From contig JAUPFP010000067.1 of NCBI GenBank assembly GCA_036925085.1, positions 744,001-808,000 on the forward strand: a DNA stretch of 64,000 bases, given 5' to 3'. The stretch's first letter is position 1. Each line of letters begins with the position of its first letter. Below the pieces are notes generated by a model. That model was not told where the DNA came from. It saw nothing but the letters and a program-made list of their open reading frames with translations, and did not search any database. Origin of the DNA: Brachycybe producta (taxonomy: Eukaryota > Arthropoda > Diplopoda > Playtdesmida > Andrognathidae). The position numbers were made by a program, and so were the translations under genes. Shown here piece after piece: positions 24,106-35,404 of the stretch.

Positions 24106-27100
24106 TCAGGTTGTCATAAGTATACCTGCACCAGAACGAGGCCCTAAAAAACATTGTTTTTATTTTAAAAATAAATTAAGTTTCTAATAAAAACAATCAA
24201 ATCATCAATAATTAATAAATCATGTGTAATAGATCTAAAGGCCGCTCACCAAAGCCTCCAATAGGTCTTTGTCCACCTAAAAATGCGTCGCCATCTCCAG
24301 TAGATGTCTTACGACCCGGTTCTTTAGCTAAATTTCGTAAAAATATGTCAAAATTGAAAAAACAATAATGTGCACAGGTTAGCTGGGGGTGGGGTCTTTA
24401 GAATTTCTTCAAATTTTCTTAACTTAAAAGAAAATTAATTTCTAATTTGCCGAAAAATGTAACTATAACCACAATGGGAATGATTTAAATAGACTGTGGG
24501 TCTTTTAAAACTCTTCAGTTAAAATGAATAGACTGTAAATCGCGATTTAAAATGGCTTCATTTAAATCAGTGGACTTCAAACCATGATTTAAATCAGTAA
24601 AATTCTAAATCGCGATTTAAATCGACTACATTGTAAATCGTTATTTAAATAATTGGCTTGATTCGAAATTTTGATTTAAAAAAACTTGATTTCAAAGCAT
24701 GATTTAAATCAATTAAATTGAATGCCATGATTTAAATCGGCTAGACTATAAAATCAATCATTATTAATATTTGCCTCGGAACACGGGCAACATTTGAAAC
24801 ACTTTTCGCAGACAAAATGAAGTCGAAAGTCGCAAGTTTGTCGTCGCAATGTATTCTACTATGAAAAAAAAACCAAGCCAACCTTGGTTACACAGAGGCG
24901 ACTTTTAATTCTAAAGTCGCCTGTATTCCCTTCAACTTCATTTTATCATCGAAAAGTCTAACCAAAAGTCGCCTGTGTTTCAAGGCCCCCTTTTAATCGA
25001 ACAGCAGATTCCAAATCGATTGATTTTTTTTTTGCTTTAGAAAAAAATGTTAATTGACAAATCACACTTTATTCTTTGTTGTTTAAGTCAAACTTAACTT
25101 TATTTTAAGTAGCGATTTAGAATAACTGGACACAATTAACCAAGAAATTCTTGTTTAGTATTAACTCACCACCAGCATCATGACCAACACCTCCAATCGA
25201 TTCGAAATCAGCTGACCTTCTCTGACGATCTAAAACGCCGAGAAATTAAATAAAAATTCACTTAGAATACAAATAATTAAAAAATCTCGTAGTCGAAAAT
25301 TCTGCCATCAGAGAAATTTGCTAGAAATTTCACTTATTGCTTTAACCAGCTGTTAGCCTCCAAATGCAGACTTGACAACAACAAAGTGGTTCACTTTACT
25401 ATTAAATTAGGGTAATTTCCACATTGCCTGCAATATTTAAAGCAAGATTCGTTGCAATATTTAACTTACTTCTTGCAATGAAAATCTTACGAGAAAAAAA
25501 TAGCCAGTACGAAAGCCGCTTTAGAAACTAGAAAAGCCATAGCACAACCACTTAAGGAGATATCTCCATGTTGACATCTTTTAAAATAAACTTTTTAAAG
25601 ACCAAAATTTCAAAATCAAATAAAAAGCTTATTCTGAAAGATACCAACATGAAACAAACACATTTTTATGTGTTTTTCTTTCCTCATTTTAATCAAGAGT
25701 TCGAGAGGCGCGTTAATTAACACTTGCAAACCACCTTAACGAGATGAGCCTGTACATAGAGGATAGCAGAAAGCGAATTAGCATAATTCTCTGTATGATA
25801 GCATTTTCTAACATAATAAAATTTTAAAAATATCCAGATCTTGTTCGTGAAATATTAAGAACAAAATTGACACTAACAGAATATTTTCAATATGAAATTC
25901 ATCCTAAGTAAAGTGAAAATAGCTGTTACCACGCGGTGGCAGCTTTCCGTGTTGTTGCTCAGTTTGTCCGCCAACGATACCAGCGATTTTAGCATTCTCG
26001 GCTAAAGATAGCAATAGAAATTGGTTTCATTTATTTAATTGTCAATCAAAAATAATTAATAAAAATAGTTATACCTTTTAATGCTTTGTCCACAGCAGAG
26101 TCCAACTCTGTTTAAAACAAACCAAATATTTTAATAATTATTCATTTTATCAATTTCACATAAAATCAAGACATTTATAAGTCAGCCATTTTTTCTTATT
26201 AAAAAAAATATGCAAATTAAAAAAAAAAACAGTGGAATTCGAACTCTCGTTATTCGACCTGTGTTTCAGAAGCAACACTAAGAAACACAGAAATGACTGT
26301 GCGCAGCTTCAAAATTTCTTTGGCTCCGCCCTTTTTTGAGCGTCAGACCAAACATCAATCAATTAGAAACTGAAAAAAGGCGGGGCATGTGACATCAGAC
26401 GCAGTAACAAACCAATTAGAAATTGATGACGCTCATAAAAGAAATTAGAAATTCTAAAGCGCTGTCTACAAATGTGCCTGTATATAATCATAATAATAAC
26501 CACGAGTTCGAAAATCAGCTGTTTCTAAAACAGGCAATTAGAAATCGGGACGAACAGAAGTTGGCTCCGCCCCCTTTTATGACGACCGGCAACTTCTAAT
26601 TGGTTTGTTGTGTGGGTCAACGTTGAAAAGGGCGGAGCAAGTGACGTCACACTACATAACCAACCAATTAGAAGTTGCCGTTCGTCATAAAAAGGGGCGG
26701 AGCCAACTTCTGTTCGTCCCGATTTCTAATTGCCTGTGTTTCTAAAACATCTCGCCCTGCATAAACCGAATAAATGAGTTTGATAAACTTTTTATACAAA
26801 TTACGAACGTTTTTCAGTTTCAGCTTCTATCTTTGTAAGTTCACTTGTTTCTTTTTTATCACCAGCAGTTGAGGATCCTCTCTTTCCTAGAATAAAAATA
26901 ATATTAGAAGAAACTTCAGATCCCTACCCTTTATGCCATGCAACTGCAGGCAACTGCCTAATTCAGAGGCTAATCGCGTAACATGAATAAAATCAGCGCA
27001 TGATGCAATAACTGGTATAAGCTTGGTTTACATTCCATGGTTAAGCGGCAAAGTTTAAAAAATGACGTCAAAGCACAGTCAAATCTGCCCATGCACTAAA

Positions 27101-29170
27101 ATGTCGTTTGCCGTCCGCCCTTTTATGAACGTCAGACCAAATATCAACCAATTAGAAATTGCCATCCTTCGTAAAAGGACGGGGCAATAAAAATCTTAGT
27201 GCTGGGCAATGTCACCAAAGCTTCAGATTTTTGCCTTCGGGAGAGCATATGAAGCTAGCTTTGAAATTGTTCAACTTAATTTCAAAGCTTCGCAACTCAA
27301 AGCAACAATCATGAACGGATTAATGAATTATATAGGATTCGAGAGATTCGAGAATCTTTTAGGATTCGTATTCGGGAAAATTTAGGATTTGTCCCACTTT
27401 CTATGCACGTTAAGACTTAAAGCTACGGCGTCCTCAACTTTGTGTTGATCGATGTTCTATGTTTCTTGAAAAAGTTGCCAGTTGTTACCAAATGTTTCTT
27501 CAGGTTGCAAATGTCCCTTTAGGGCAAATAGTTTTAGGGCAAATGATTTTAGGGCAAATGTCCCACACCCCTAATTATGTTGCTTCAGTGTAGACAAAAT
27601 GTTTCTGCAATTAGTTGGTCGTTGTTTTTTGGAACATCCAGCAACAACCAGCAACAAAATGTTCCTCGTTTTTGCTTCAATGAGGAGGCAGCTTTAGCTT
27701 TATACTGTGTTTAATTAGAAAACTAGAAAGGTACCTCAATCACAAAGAGTCTTTTTATGCTGATATCTTTTAAATGGCGCAGTTTGAAAATGACTCAACT
27801 TAAAGCGGATGATTTTTAAAAATTTTGCAAATAAAAAAAAGTTTATTTTAAAAGATATCAAAACATGAAAATACTATTAAGTGATACAGGTATATACCGT
27901 TCCAGTTTCTAACACACTTTCAATTTCTCCTTTCAATTTCTCATAATCACAAATCAGCTGTTCCTAAAACGCCTTAAATAAACCGAAGGAAATAAATTTA
28001 ATAAACTTTATTATACAAACGTTTTCCAGTGACATCTTGAGTTCTTCCTCCACTTCCTTCATCTTTATTTCCGAGAAAAAAAGAAATTTCCATGTTTTTT
28101 TAGCAGAAACCTTAGACAATTATGGAACCGAACCGGCAACTGCATAATTAATGCATATAATTTGTTGCCACCAACTTTATAGAGAAAAAAAATTCTTGCA
28201 GCTTTTCCACTAATTTTTATCCTAAAATACATTTCCAAATATTCATAATATGCACCTGAAGCCAATAAATGGCACTATTTTCTAAAACTCCCCAATTATA
28301 ATCATCAAGACAGTCAATTAGAAATCGGGACGAACAGAAGGGCGGAGCATGTGACGTCAGACTACATAACCAGCCAATTAGAAGTTGCCGTTCGTCATAA
28401 AAAAAGGGCGGAGCCAACTGAAGTTCGTCCAGATTTCTAAATGCCTGTGTCATCTACCCCCTTCTAGTTTCTAAAACACTTTTCTAGTTTTTGAAAAACA
28501 GAATATAATTGTAGTTAGGCTTGCTACCTGTCCTCCGTTGTGGAGGACATGTTTGCCCTCGTGGAGGACGGTCTTGAACGGAGGACATTTCTTCCGAATG
28601 GAGGACTGTCCTCCACAAAGAAGGATGGGTGGCAAGCCTAGTTGTAGCATACCACGCCATCCGGAAAAAAAGGGGAGGGGGAATGGCAAAATAAATATCT
28701 ATTCAGCCACCTTAAAACAAAATAAAAAGCGTGTTTGAGCTACTGTTCTAGATGATATTAAAAAAAAATGGTGTTCTTTGAATGTATTTGAGGCTATTTC
28801 ATATTTAGCCTTCATATCACTTGCACTTCCGTATGAAATAGTTCTGCGCGGGCGGCGGGCGCCCCTGCTGTTTCGCAATGTCTACCCGCTAGATATCCCA
28901 ATAAACCCACCATTAAGTTCACTTGGACTATCCCCATCTGGAGTTGGGAAATAACACACACCGTCATGGCAAACAAGACCTGCCTGTCCCGGCCTACGGC
29001 CTAAGAAGGAAACTACGGATACGTATTTTTTTAAAAAAATTAAATTAAATAAAACAATGCCTGGCAATACCTCCTTTTCCTAATTTGGTGGGGCAAACAA
29101 TCTCGCCGAAAAGACAAACAGCCAAAAGAACCACAAGGAACTTGGCAGCAGTTGGTCCAAAATGAGACAT
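24106..29170 (-). CDS. SP2: secreted mini-exon protein, nine coding exons
   Basis: Exons: 29071-29170 (signal), 28911-29000, 28021-28062, 26809-26886, 26075-26107 (33 nt), 25930-26001, 25170-25229, 24250-24327, 24106-24143. Every internal junction is phase 1 and the sum is 591 nt, 196 aa, with one stop at the end. The signal exon starts MSHFGPTAAK. Exon 2 carries the only mature cysteine pair, C44-HDGV-C49. The 33-nt exon (LDSAVDKALK) is a short amphipathic helix shared in length and place with SP3 and SP4, and the next exon starts ENAKIAGIV like theirs. The rest is Gly, Lys, Gln and Asp rich (GGQRPIGGFGPRSGAG). Two donors are GTTCGT and GTTTGT, weaker than the consensus. AATAAA at 23962-23967 lies about 140 nt after the stop. 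It has the family promoter and 5'UTR intron (29189-30405). No known domain is visible; a secreted peptide or matrix role is only a guess. Confidence 0.78.
24480..24745. repeat. Array of GATTTAAATC palindromes
   Basis: About a dozen copies of GATTTAAATC or close variants (AATCGCGATTTAAATC) at 20-35-nt spacing in SP2 intron 8, next to exon 24250-24327. Confidence 0.75.
25490..28720. repeat. Repeats in SP2 introns: R1, R3, R2, R9 and a hAT-type MITE
   Basis: R1 at about 25515-25680 and 27710-27925. R3-like palindromes at 26285-26480, 26540-26740, 27085-27220 (half) and 28310-28450. An R2 end at 27320-27395. GCAAATGATTTTAGG units at 27505-27565. At 28520-28650 an element with ends TAGGCTTGCTACC and GGTGGCAAGCCTA has flanking 8-bp near-duplicates (ATTGTAGT and GTTGTAGC) and repeated GGAGGAC words. 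An R5 end lies at 28685-28715. Confidence 0.7.
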
Positions 29171-29519
29171 ATTCAACTTCGATAAGTTCTATAAAATTAT
29201 TTTTAAACAAAAAGAAAATTAATCATAAAAAGGCTAATCGTTATATGGTTTAGCCTTTTTTTTTAGAAAATAAATCGTCAATTTTTTTAGTTTCCAAAAA
29301 AAATAGGCGATTTGTTATTACAACAGTCAGTTACATTCGTTTAAAAGTCGTCCAATACAACAAACAGCCGTAAAATGTTTTATGTCAACGTAAAAAAACA
29401 TCATTAGTTTATTTTACTCTTCTAGTTTCTAAAACACTTTCAATTCATTTTCAAAATGAAAAAATAACCATTTAGGTGACAGAAAATAAGGTTTAAAAAA
29501 AGGTGAAATTATTTCAACT

Positions 29520-29965
29520 TCTTTTCTATTCACGTGTTTTAAAAACTAGAATAGTTAGCGATAATGCTAAAAGTTTTTTTCTCAATGGGGCTATATCTTT
29601 CAAAATGAACTTTTTATGACAAGTTTGAAAAAAGGCCCGAAAATAGTTTTTTTTTTCATGAAATTTCAATGAAGAAAAAAACCTAAAAACGGATCATTTT
29701 TCAAACTGAACTATAAAATTGTTTATTGTGTAAGATATTGCCACGAAAAAACGTTTATCATAAACATTTACCATTCTAGTTTTTTTTTGAAAACAATTTG
29801 AATTTTTTTCGTAATGATGTTTTCAAAAAAACCGTTCATTTGACGTTTTTGCTTCTAAATTTTATGAAAACGTCTATGGAACTTAGCATATTAGCCACGT
29901 ATGGCAGTTGCGCCGTCCTGGTGGACAAAAAGCAAAACAAATATCTATTCAGCCACCTTAAGCTT
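29520..29965. repeat. MITE family R5 copy in the SP2 5'UTR intron
   Basis: Mirrored AAAACTAGAATAGTTAG and ACCATTCTAGTTT arms, ending AAATATCTATTCAGCCACCT. Confidence 0.75.
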
Positions 29966-30405
29966 TGCATACATCTAAGCCATGCACGAACACGAACGAG
30001 CAAGGCTGAGGACAAGCACACGTATGCTCGATCATACGGTGAAAATGTTCATTCCGAATGATTCAACGAACGTCGAAGGCAATTCCGTTCCATTTGTTAC
30101 GGAATGCGCTTCAGTAATCAAAACCGTTCATACGTCGAACAATTTTGATTCAAAGAACCGACTCCGAGTGGCTCAGATTCGAAGCGAATCCGCAATGACC
30201 CGAGACCATTCGTATTGTTTCGAATATTGACGTACAAACTAAAAAAAAAAAAGCAGATCGTGCGTCCTCGTGCAGTACCGCCCCTTAATCCGTCGTCGTT
30301 CGCATTCGTAATCGAAGCCTTACAGTTTAACCTATGCATCAATTTTGCACGTGCAATCAATAGAAAAATAGAAAAATAAAAATTCCCCATTCCTAAAATG
30401 CTTAC

Positions 30406-30560
30406 CAGTTAACGTAGAACAGTAAAATGTTAAGCCGTGAAAGACGTGTTCGTATGCGTGTGTGTGTATACGTGTCTTCCAGTTACTCTGGGTTTATATG
30501 CCGAATTTTGTTGCACCTCCTCCAGTCAGTATTTTATCCTAAAGACCAATCAGGATTTAA
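30406..30560 (-). promoter_or_regulatory. SP2 promoter and 5'UTR exon
   Basis: Minus-strand ATTGG (30546-30550), ATATAAA (30493-30499), and a leader ending TTAACTG|GTAAGC at 30406. The block to about 30765 is nearly identical to that of SP1, including TGACGTCA near 30716-30723. Confidence 0.7.
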
Positions 30561-30769
30561 CACGAAACCTTACCATTGTATTAACAATTCAATTTAAAAT
30601 TAATGGTACTTTACCAGGTGCAAAGTGAAATATATTCAATTGTTGAAAACTTTGCAAACGTTTTCCCGATCTCTGAACGTCACGCTTTCCATCCGGTATA
30701 ATACCCACGTAGAATGACGTCAATTCTGCTCATTTCGGGAAAAAAAAAATACAGATGTTATAAGCCTGT

Positions 30770-31585
30770 ACTACAATTGTAAAAACAGGAGTTTTAATGA
30801 CACGTTGTATTTCTTACAACTTTTTATGTTACACATGCTTACTGCATTTTTTTTTAAATGCCAAAATTGTTGGCGTATTTCCGGTTCAATAAAATCAGCA
30901 AAAACGTAAAAGCAATTGTAGTAATTACCACGTTTACACGGCCAACTTTTTTTTTTCTTCCAAACAACGTTTGACCAGTACGTACTTGCAAGCATGCGTG
31001 CTTGCTTTTGTCGGTGAGTATGCCGTAACGAAAGTCCTTTTCGTTTCTCCGCGCGCAGTAGCAGCAGCAGCAGCAGCCACTACCGCTAGACTCGTTACGT
31101 CGTGCTCGAATTGATTTCGATGAAAATCGTACAACTTTTTTCAGAAAAAAAAAACACAAAAAAAACTGAATTGTCGAAGAAGTTGTCCGAGAAATTTTAA
31201 GCTAAAACTTGTTTTAATGTAGGTTTTCATTAGGGTTTTTGGAGTCGTTACATAATTGTTCGACTCCGCGGCTTCGACTCGTTTAATTTGAAATTTGTAA
31301 TTCGACTCCTAACAAAAATGAACGACTCGACCGACACCGACAGCCCTAGTTTCCATCAGTAGTAAAGACATACATAAATTTAAAAAAAAAAATCGTCTTC
31401 TTCTTCTTCGGCTTTCGTTGGACCACGACCACGTCCTGCACCGAGCGGGATCGGTCAAATGATGATGAATGATGGCGGCATATACGAGTGAGGATTTGGC
31501 GGAATTCGTTTTACGACCGGCTCTGATGTCAATTCTGCAATGACGGAGAAATTATGAAAAGACAAAACACAATACAACAACCATG
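30770..31585. other. Unassigned intergenic DNA with a CAG repeat
   Basis: A short (CAG)6-type run lies at 31057-31078. At 31230-31345 ACTCC/CGACTC words recur. Two minus-strand candidates for terminal exons (near 31530 and 31430) have acceptors but lie between the SP3 3' block and the SP2 promoter and match no family module, so they are not called. Confidence 0.35.
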
Positions 31586-31587
31586 CC

Positions 31588-31682
31588 TCGATCAACGGGG
31601 ATTCGAACCTGTGGGACCGGCACGTACAGCACTACAAGTGGAGGAGTATTTCCAGTCAGCCATCCTCCGGGTTCTCGGCACC
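31588..31682 (-). repeat. tRNA-like SINE head
   Basis: On the minus strand an A-box-like TGGCTGACTGG (31652-31662) and an exact B-box GGTTCGAATCC (31599-31609) are about 42 nt apart, preceded by GGA as in Leu/Ser tRNAs. Acceptor and T stems do not pair well, so this is read as a tRNA-derived SINE promoter rather than a tRNA gene. Confidence 0.5.
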
Positions 31683-31689
31683 TAAATTA

Positions 31690-32820
31690 AAATTATACTA
31701 TGGAAGCGTTCACATTGAGGGTGAATGCCACACTCACGCACACTTGAGCGTTAGGTCAAATATATCATACTATAGAATTTCAACTGAAATCCAATGTATT
31801 CAGAAAGTCCGCATCATTCACACTGGTGACCACACTAAGATCATGCATGTTTTACATAGAAAATTCATCGGTACATGACCAGGACCAAACCGTTAAATGA
31901 CTGGATCCCTCAGCCACCACCGTTAGCCGCCGAAGCCAAAATCCGCTGATTAATTTTATGAGCTAGCCAAAAAAAAAGAAAGTTTAATATTTAATAAAAT
32001 TGCATGGTTATATTTAGGAATGTCCTCTGGGTCAGTTGCAGTCGAGAGCAGATGTTCTCCACAACGTTACTTTTATGCATTGGCGGTCGTTCCTCATCGC
32101 TCGATCGTTGGGACCTGAGAAACTAAACAGAATTTTTTTGTTATTCACGATAATTTTCAATTATTCTAACTTGAAAATTGAAATTTAATCCAGTGTCCTA
32201 ATAAATGAAATTATTTTCTTTATTCAAATATTTATTTATTTTTGCAACTGCTCGGAACTTGAAGACGAATAATCGCCGAATTTCAGCCCAGCCGAACGCG
32301 CCACTGGAAAAAAAAGTCCGACTTCTGCCGAAATTTATCGGGGAAACTGCCAAAAATCATAAAAAAAAAAAAACAGGCTGAGGGGTCTGGCAGAGACCCT
32401 ATACCTGAACTGGGCGCATACCCGTATACCAACGAAATCTGCCAGAATACTTAAAATCTAGACTCAAGTCGAGACCGTGCCATGAGTGTTGACTGTTTCG
32501 AGAGCGTTAACGCATGGCTTGACCGAAACCTTCATGAGTCTGAATGGAAACAAACATTTCTTCCATTAAGAAGTGATACCATGTAACTGACAATTTTTGG
32601 TGATTTTGATGCTTTGGCAAAGTTTGGCATACAAAAATCAGAAAAAATGTTGCAAAATAAACAAAAATTTATTTTAAAAGATATTGATTGGTAGAGACAT
32701 CTGGCAGAAAGGGTGTTCAAATCCATTTAATGTGATTCTTGCCAATATTTAGAGAAAAAATATTGTTTGTGATGTCATTTACGTAACATTATATATAAGT
32801 ATATTAAGCTCCGTCTATCT
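31690..32820. other. Unassigned intergenic DNA
   Basis: A fragment of R1-like core (TTTATTTTAAAAGATATTGA) lies near 32665. A minus-strand acceptor (TTCTCAG near 32120) opens a short frame, without family similarity. Nothing else is recognised. Confidence 0.3.
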
Positions 32821-32829
32821 TTCTTTCCC

Positions 32830-33306
32830 TGTATCCCTGTGTAACGCTGTACAAACAAGGACAAAAACCTTGAAGCACGTCGGAATTTATATACTGTAAA
32901 TTGAAATAAATGAACCGCTTTTTTCCTCAAGGTCAACTATATGTTGCGTTCTCCCCATCCAAGAACCCCATGATATTAAATTGGAGAGGGGAAAAGGTTG
33001 GAAAGTGTAGAAGGGGGGAGAGAGAGAGAAACGTGGAGGGAGAAAAAAGTGGTAGGGGTGACTGAAACTGAAATGAAAGGAGTAAAAAAAGAACAAACGA
33101 CGCGCATGCGCACACCAGAGAAAATGAAAACTCATTTTCTCTTTCAAATATAAAAAAGGTGCGGGGATAATAGAAGCAAAATTAAACTACAGTTTATCAC
33201 AGGCAATTGTGCCCAGCATTAGAATTTCTTTTGCTCCGCCCTTTTATGAACGTCATCAATTTCCTGTTAATTTTGCTCTCGTCATTTATGACGGGTTACC
33301 CCACTA
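32830..33306 (+). repeat. Repeat R13 copy
   Basis: It shares ends and interior with 7470-8045 but lacks most of the R3-like palindrome (right part 33205-33265 truncated). It ends GACGGGTTACCCCACTAGT. Confidence 0.75.
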
Positions 33307-33784
33307 GTAATAATTATATTAATTATGGCTCAAAAAACCGTCCAAATAATTTTATTAGCAAAAAAAAATTATGTAAAACAACCTTAAATTTGCATTCTAA
33401 CGTTTTTTGATTCCTATTGTAAAATTTCTATTTTGTTAGTTACGTGGTATCACTTCTTAACTGACGATATACCGATTACAATCCCTATGTTACGGATAGG
33501 GTTACCATACGTCCTCTTTTTTACCCTTAAGTTTTTGTCCGGGCGGATTTTTTTTAAATACAAGAAAATGTCCGGGTTTTTGACTTTTCCTTTATTTTTC
33601 GCTACACTTGTTTGTGATGTCAAGTACTTAACATAATTACATTAATTATGGGCTCAAAAAACGTCCAAATAATTTTATTAGCAAAAAATTGTACAACACA
33701 ACCTTATAAATTTGCATTCTAAAGTTTTTTATTCCTCGTGTAAAATTTAGATTTTATTAGTTTTACGTGGTATCACTTCTTAAA
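33307..33784. repeat. Direct duplication of about 150 bp flanking a hAT-like end
   Basis: 33307-33463 and 33632-33784 are direct repeats (shared CCAAATAATTTTATTAGCAA and CGTGGTATCACTTCTTAA). Between them GGGTTACCATACGTCC, GTCCGGGCGG and TGTCCGGGTTTT resemble an old hAT-type end. Confidence 0.65.
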
Positions 33785-34059
33785 CGACGAATTTGCTTGT
33801 TTCATTTATTTTTGAAAGACAATACAATTAATTTGCATTTGCAAAAATCTGGTAAAGGTGTTTTTATTATTGTTTATAACATAAATCATTAAAAGTAAAT
33901 TAAGAAGAAATTCCTTATTTTGATTTTGATTTTACAAAAAAAAAAAAATTGAAAATTCTTAAAAAAAGTTAGTTTAAATTGAAATAAAAGTTAAAAAGAT
34001 GCAATTTTAAAATTAAAATTAAAAAAGCAGCATCAAGTTTGAAGTCGGAAAAGAATTGT

Positions 34060-34190
34060 AGTTCAAGCCTCGAGAGAGAGAGAGAGAAGATCGAAGTAGA
34101 AAGTAGAAGAGTCGAGCGAAAGTAGGCCTAATGGTGGTCAGTACTTTTGGTCAATCAAGAAAAAAACGTCATTCAGGCCCTTTAAACATG
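34060..34190 (-). promoter_or_regulatory. Conserved block, probable SP3 3'UTR
   Basis: This about 130-bp block (AGATCGAAGTAGAAAGTAGA, GTCGAGCGAAAGTAGGCCTA, CGTCATTCAGG) recurs at 39630-39735 and 41685-41790 after SP4. Its position after the last exon of each gene suggests 3'UTR sequence. An unrelated repeat is the alternative. Confidence 0.45.
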
Positions 34191-34239
34191 TTAAACACCC
34201 GATCATTATTTCAAATTAACTGAATAATTTGGTAAAATA

Positions 34240-34334
34240 TATCGTCATGAATAGGGATCGGATTTTTATGGAAATATATCAAGCCAATGTTTCTCAAATT
34301 GTGGCCCGAAGTGTGCCAATTGTGAAATAATCTG

Positions 34335-34370
<36 letters not shown>

Positions 34371-34985
34371 AAGAGCTTGGTTAGAGGCTAGATATCTGTG
34401 GTTACTATCGGTTGTCAACTAGACAGTTCTAGCCTCTAGCAAGTGTTCTTGATCGAAAAAGCAAACAATTGTTGATCTATAAACTGACAATTGTTATTTT
34501 ACAAAATGGCTCTTGAGCCACAGATTGAGAAACATTCGCTTATTATATTGCATAAAAATCCGAACTCCAAAGGCATGAAATATATAAAACATATAAAACC
34601 GTTTAACACGAAAAAAAAAAAAGAAATCCGATAAGACAAAGTATATTTTCGGTCAGGTTCCTTAGAATAGCATAAAAATTCTTTTAAACCGAAAAAATAT
34701 TCAGGTCCCTTCCATTTCGTTTTAAACTGTTTTCGTATAAATGTTACTGTCAATCTGCGCGAATCAGTCAATCTGCGCGAATCAGTCAATCTGCGCGAAT
34801 CAGTCAATCTGCAGATTGCCTATGCAATATGCAAAACCACCAACTTGCTAGTGAATCTGCAAAATTCAACCGCCTTAAAATGTACTGAATTTTGCAGATT
34901 CACTAGCAAGTTGGTGGTTTTGCATATTGCCTAGGCAATGTGCAGAGTGACTGATTCCGCGGATTGACTGTAAGATATATACAGT
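34240..34985. repeat. R6 MITE with ATC microsatellite, then palindromic MITE R8
   Basis: R6 at 34240-34560 holds about 12 CAT units (34336-34371). R8 at about 34740-34980 is a near-perfect hairpin with arms through GCAGATTCACTAGCAAGTTG. Its end TCAGTCAATCTGCGCGAA is tandemly repeated three times (34752-34810). A second R8 is at 44130-44340. The ORF at 34499-34807 is a reading of these ends. Confidence 0.75.
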
Positions 34986-35404
34986 AAATATATTATTATT
35001 TTGAAATAAAAACCCTCCTAAACATCAATTCATTTTGTTTAAATCTTATTTTTTCTAATTTGTTCTTCAATAAAATCTTTATGATTTTTGTTCGTAAATA
35101 TTAAATATTAAATTTTAATTAATATTCATATTAAAAATTAATTAAAAGTAGAAAAATTAAATTATGAAATGCTTGAGTGTTATTTTCTATAATTTAAGGC
35201 GGTTTTAAGGCGGTTTAAAGCCTCTCACACTCTTGATTATTCTGTCTTTCAGGTGCAAAATGAAGAGAAACTTGAATTTGTTTTAAAAACTAGAAGGGAT
35301 ATACATGTATAGCTCAGTCACTAAAAAATCCCCATTCAATTAAAAGAGAAAAATAATTAACAAGTTAACAAATATATTCAATTCAATTAAAAAAAAAGAC
35401 TTAC
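34986..35404. other. AT-rich DNA 3' of SP3 exon 4
   Basis: The SP3 terminal exon should lie in or near this interval or within 34190-34740, but no acceptor with a convincing open frame was found. An R1 remnant is at about 35270-35330. Confidence 0.3.

Noticed and set aside
31385-31560. Two possible minus-strand terminal exons (GRGRGPTKAEEEEDD frame and a PPNPHSYMPP frame)
   Set aside because: Acceptors are present, but they lie between the SP3 3' block and the SP2 promoter, and no upstream exon or family module leads into them.
31588-31682. Genuine tRNA gene
   Set aside because: The B box is perfect, but acceptor and T stems do not pair and no clear anticodon arm was found.
32000-32120. Minus-strand acceptor with a frame ending ALDCN, resembling the SP6 C-terminus TSCN
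   Set aside because: The similarity is two residues plus a stop, and the position is beyond the SP3 3' block; too weak.
34499-34807. 102-aa ORF with repeated SRRLTD
   Set aside because: The repeat is the tandem end of MITE R8, and the rest is AT-rich MITE R6 sequence.
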